In this document: positions 63,244 to 64,000 of the stretch, one piece after another
Layout: every line of letters starts with the position of its first letter
Position numbering within the stretch: position 1 is the first letter of the stretch
Assembly (NCBI GenBank): GCA_964430705.1
Contig: CAYSGJ010000178.1
Location: 15,320 to 79,319, forward strand
Source: C00003060 sp964430705
GTDB taxonomy: Bacteria; Desulfobacterota; Desulfobacteria; Desulfobacterales; C00003060
Reading direction: 5' to 3'
DNA length: 64,000 bases
Made by a program: the position numbers and the translations under genes
The notes under the pieces: model-generated
The model's database searches: none
The model's input: only the letters and a program-made list of their open reading frames with translations
What the model was told of the DNA's origin: nothing

Positions 63244-63872
63244 GCCATACTCCGAAACATGCCGATTGCCGGGTACACCACCGAGCCTGCCAAATAGGCA
63301 ATGTCTTCTGTCGGCAGGTAAGAGGCAATAGAGGCGTCAAAGAGGACATTTCCTTCCGGGGCAAACTCGTCGTCTCCCTTCCACAACGACAGCAGCACAG
63401 GGACACGGGGAAGGGCGGCCACCTTGACCGCCACGTCCCCCGGCCCGGATATCAGTTCGCCTATTTTGCTTCCAACCTTCTGAAGTCCTTCGGGATGGTT
63501 TCCGAAGCAGGCAACCAAAGGACTTATCGCCCGCTTGACAAATGAGGGGTAGTAAAAAGGGCCCGAAGGGACTTCTCTGAAAGTGATCCACCTGTTCGTA
63601 AGGGCGGCGCCTGTGGCGGTAGTCAAGTAATGAAGAAGAAGCACCTGATCCTGTAACTTGACCGGCTGAGCGCTTTCGTCAAAAGCGGCCCAGGTCTCTT
63701 CCACAATCAGGTGGCAATGTCTGCCCAAAAAGGAAATGGCGGCCTTCTTTTTCCCGTCGGAACCGGCCGTCAGGGACACCCCGGCTTTTGCGCAACAGAG
63801 TGCCGGATCGGCTTTCAAAAGTGTTTCAACGGCCAGGTCCCGGGCGGTTTTATAATCTTCCGGCGTAGGCAT
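63240..63872 (-). CDS. DUF3786-like protein
   Basis: 210 residues from ATG 63872 (MPTPEDYKTAR), with GGGAAG upstream. CCAKAGVSL near the N-terminus, ITFREVPSGPFYYPSFVKRAISPLVACFGNHP and WKGDDEFAPEGNVLFDASIASYLPTEDIAYLAG are shared with the DUF3786 family of anaerobes, whose role is unknown but which occurs near corrinoid or Fe-S enzymes. Co-translated with the MBL hydrolase. Confidence 0.72.
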   Translation of the reverse strand: MPTPEDYKTARDLAVETLLKADPALCCAKAGVSLTAGSDGKKKAAISFLGRHCHLIVEETWAAFDESAQPVKLQDQVLLLHYLTTATGAALTNRWITFREVPSGPFYYPSFVKRAISPLVACFGNHPEGLQKVGSKIGELISGPGDVAVKVAALPRVPVLLSLWKGDDEFAPEGNVLFDASIASYLPTEDIAYLAGSVVYPAIGMFRSMA

Positions 63873-64000
63873 ACATTCTTCCCGTTGCAACGTCTCCCAT
63901 AACCCTAACGTTGCAAAAGCCGAGGGTGCTGTAGATGCAAGGCGTCAAGGGTGAGGCTGTAGTGGTTTTACGCCGATCCCTTGATAACGTAGCAGATGCA
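63873..64000. other. window end, no gene seen
   Basis: Contains GTAGATGCAAGGCGTCAAGGG and GTAGCAGATGCA at the right edge; these may be the beginning of a dispersed intergenic repeat cut by the window. Confidence 0.3.

Overview
The window looks like a chromosome segment of a GC-rich anaerobic Desulfobacterota (sulfate-reducer-like or syntrophic) bacterium. This is inferred from gene content: an Mrp-type ion antiporter, a bifurcating NAD(P)H/ferredoxin complex of the Stn/HydBC type, IorAB, molybdopterin genes, many phosphorelay and c-di-GMP proteins, and sigma-54 promoters. No rRNA, tRNA, CRISPR array or complete insertion sequence was seen, and no marker gene fixes the species.

Layout. 0-3.3 kb: the tail of an MCE/Mla-type lipid transport operon, then moeA-moaC-moaE on the minus strand. 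3.3-5.9 kb: a receiver-kinase hybrid, a lone receiver and a cyclic-nucleotide-binding protein. 6-13.9 kb: an eleven-gene minus-strand Mrp operon in the order of the archaeal membrane-bound hydrogenase module (E-F-G-D'-E'/B-C-D), plus two extra NuoL/M/N-like subunits. 14-18.3 kb: a PspF-like sigma-54 activator, two single-domain receivers, a PAS histidine kinase and a CBS-domain protein. The Mrp operon and the CBS gene each have a good -24/-12 promoter and the same 22-bp palindrome 100-135 bp upstream, so they probably form one regulon. 18.7-23.1 kb: the three-gene Stn-type complex.

23.2-28.7 kb: a diguanylate cyclase, HAMP protein, GspG-like pseudopilin, HD-GYP phosphodiesterase and a small unknown protein, bracketed by inverted copies of a two-block repeat. 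28.9-35 kb: a tripartite RND efflux system. 35-38 kb: a small ATPase-fragment-like protein and a NodIJ-type ABC exporter. 38-43.2 kb: livKHMGF, with a terminator after livK. 43.4-51 kb: serA and a zinc-ribbon PilZ protein on the plus strand; on the minus strand a second LivG-like ATPase, iorA, iorB and lepA, which appear to form one transcript.

51.7-54 kb: an unusual CheY-receiver/substrate-binding-protein fusion followed by cheR. 54.2-59.1 kb: a possibly frameshifted zinc-ribbon membrane protein, a duplicated-repeat NlpC/P60-like protein and a CtpF-like P-type ATPase. A 29-bp element lies exactly 12 bp upstream of the -35 box of both the LivG-like/iorAB/lepA promoter and the P-type ATPase promoter. 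59.5-62.5 kb: an HDOD protein, a RelE/ParE-like toxin-antitoxin pair and a large inverted-repeat element in otherwise gene-poor DNA. 62.5-64 kb: an MBL-fold hydrolase and a DUF3786-like protein.

Functionally, the Mrp antiporter, Stn-type complex and IorAB could link ferredoxin and NAD(P)H redox balance to ion gradients while amino acids are imported (Liv) and oxidised. Many one-domain receivers, kinases and c-di-GMP proteins imply dense signalling.
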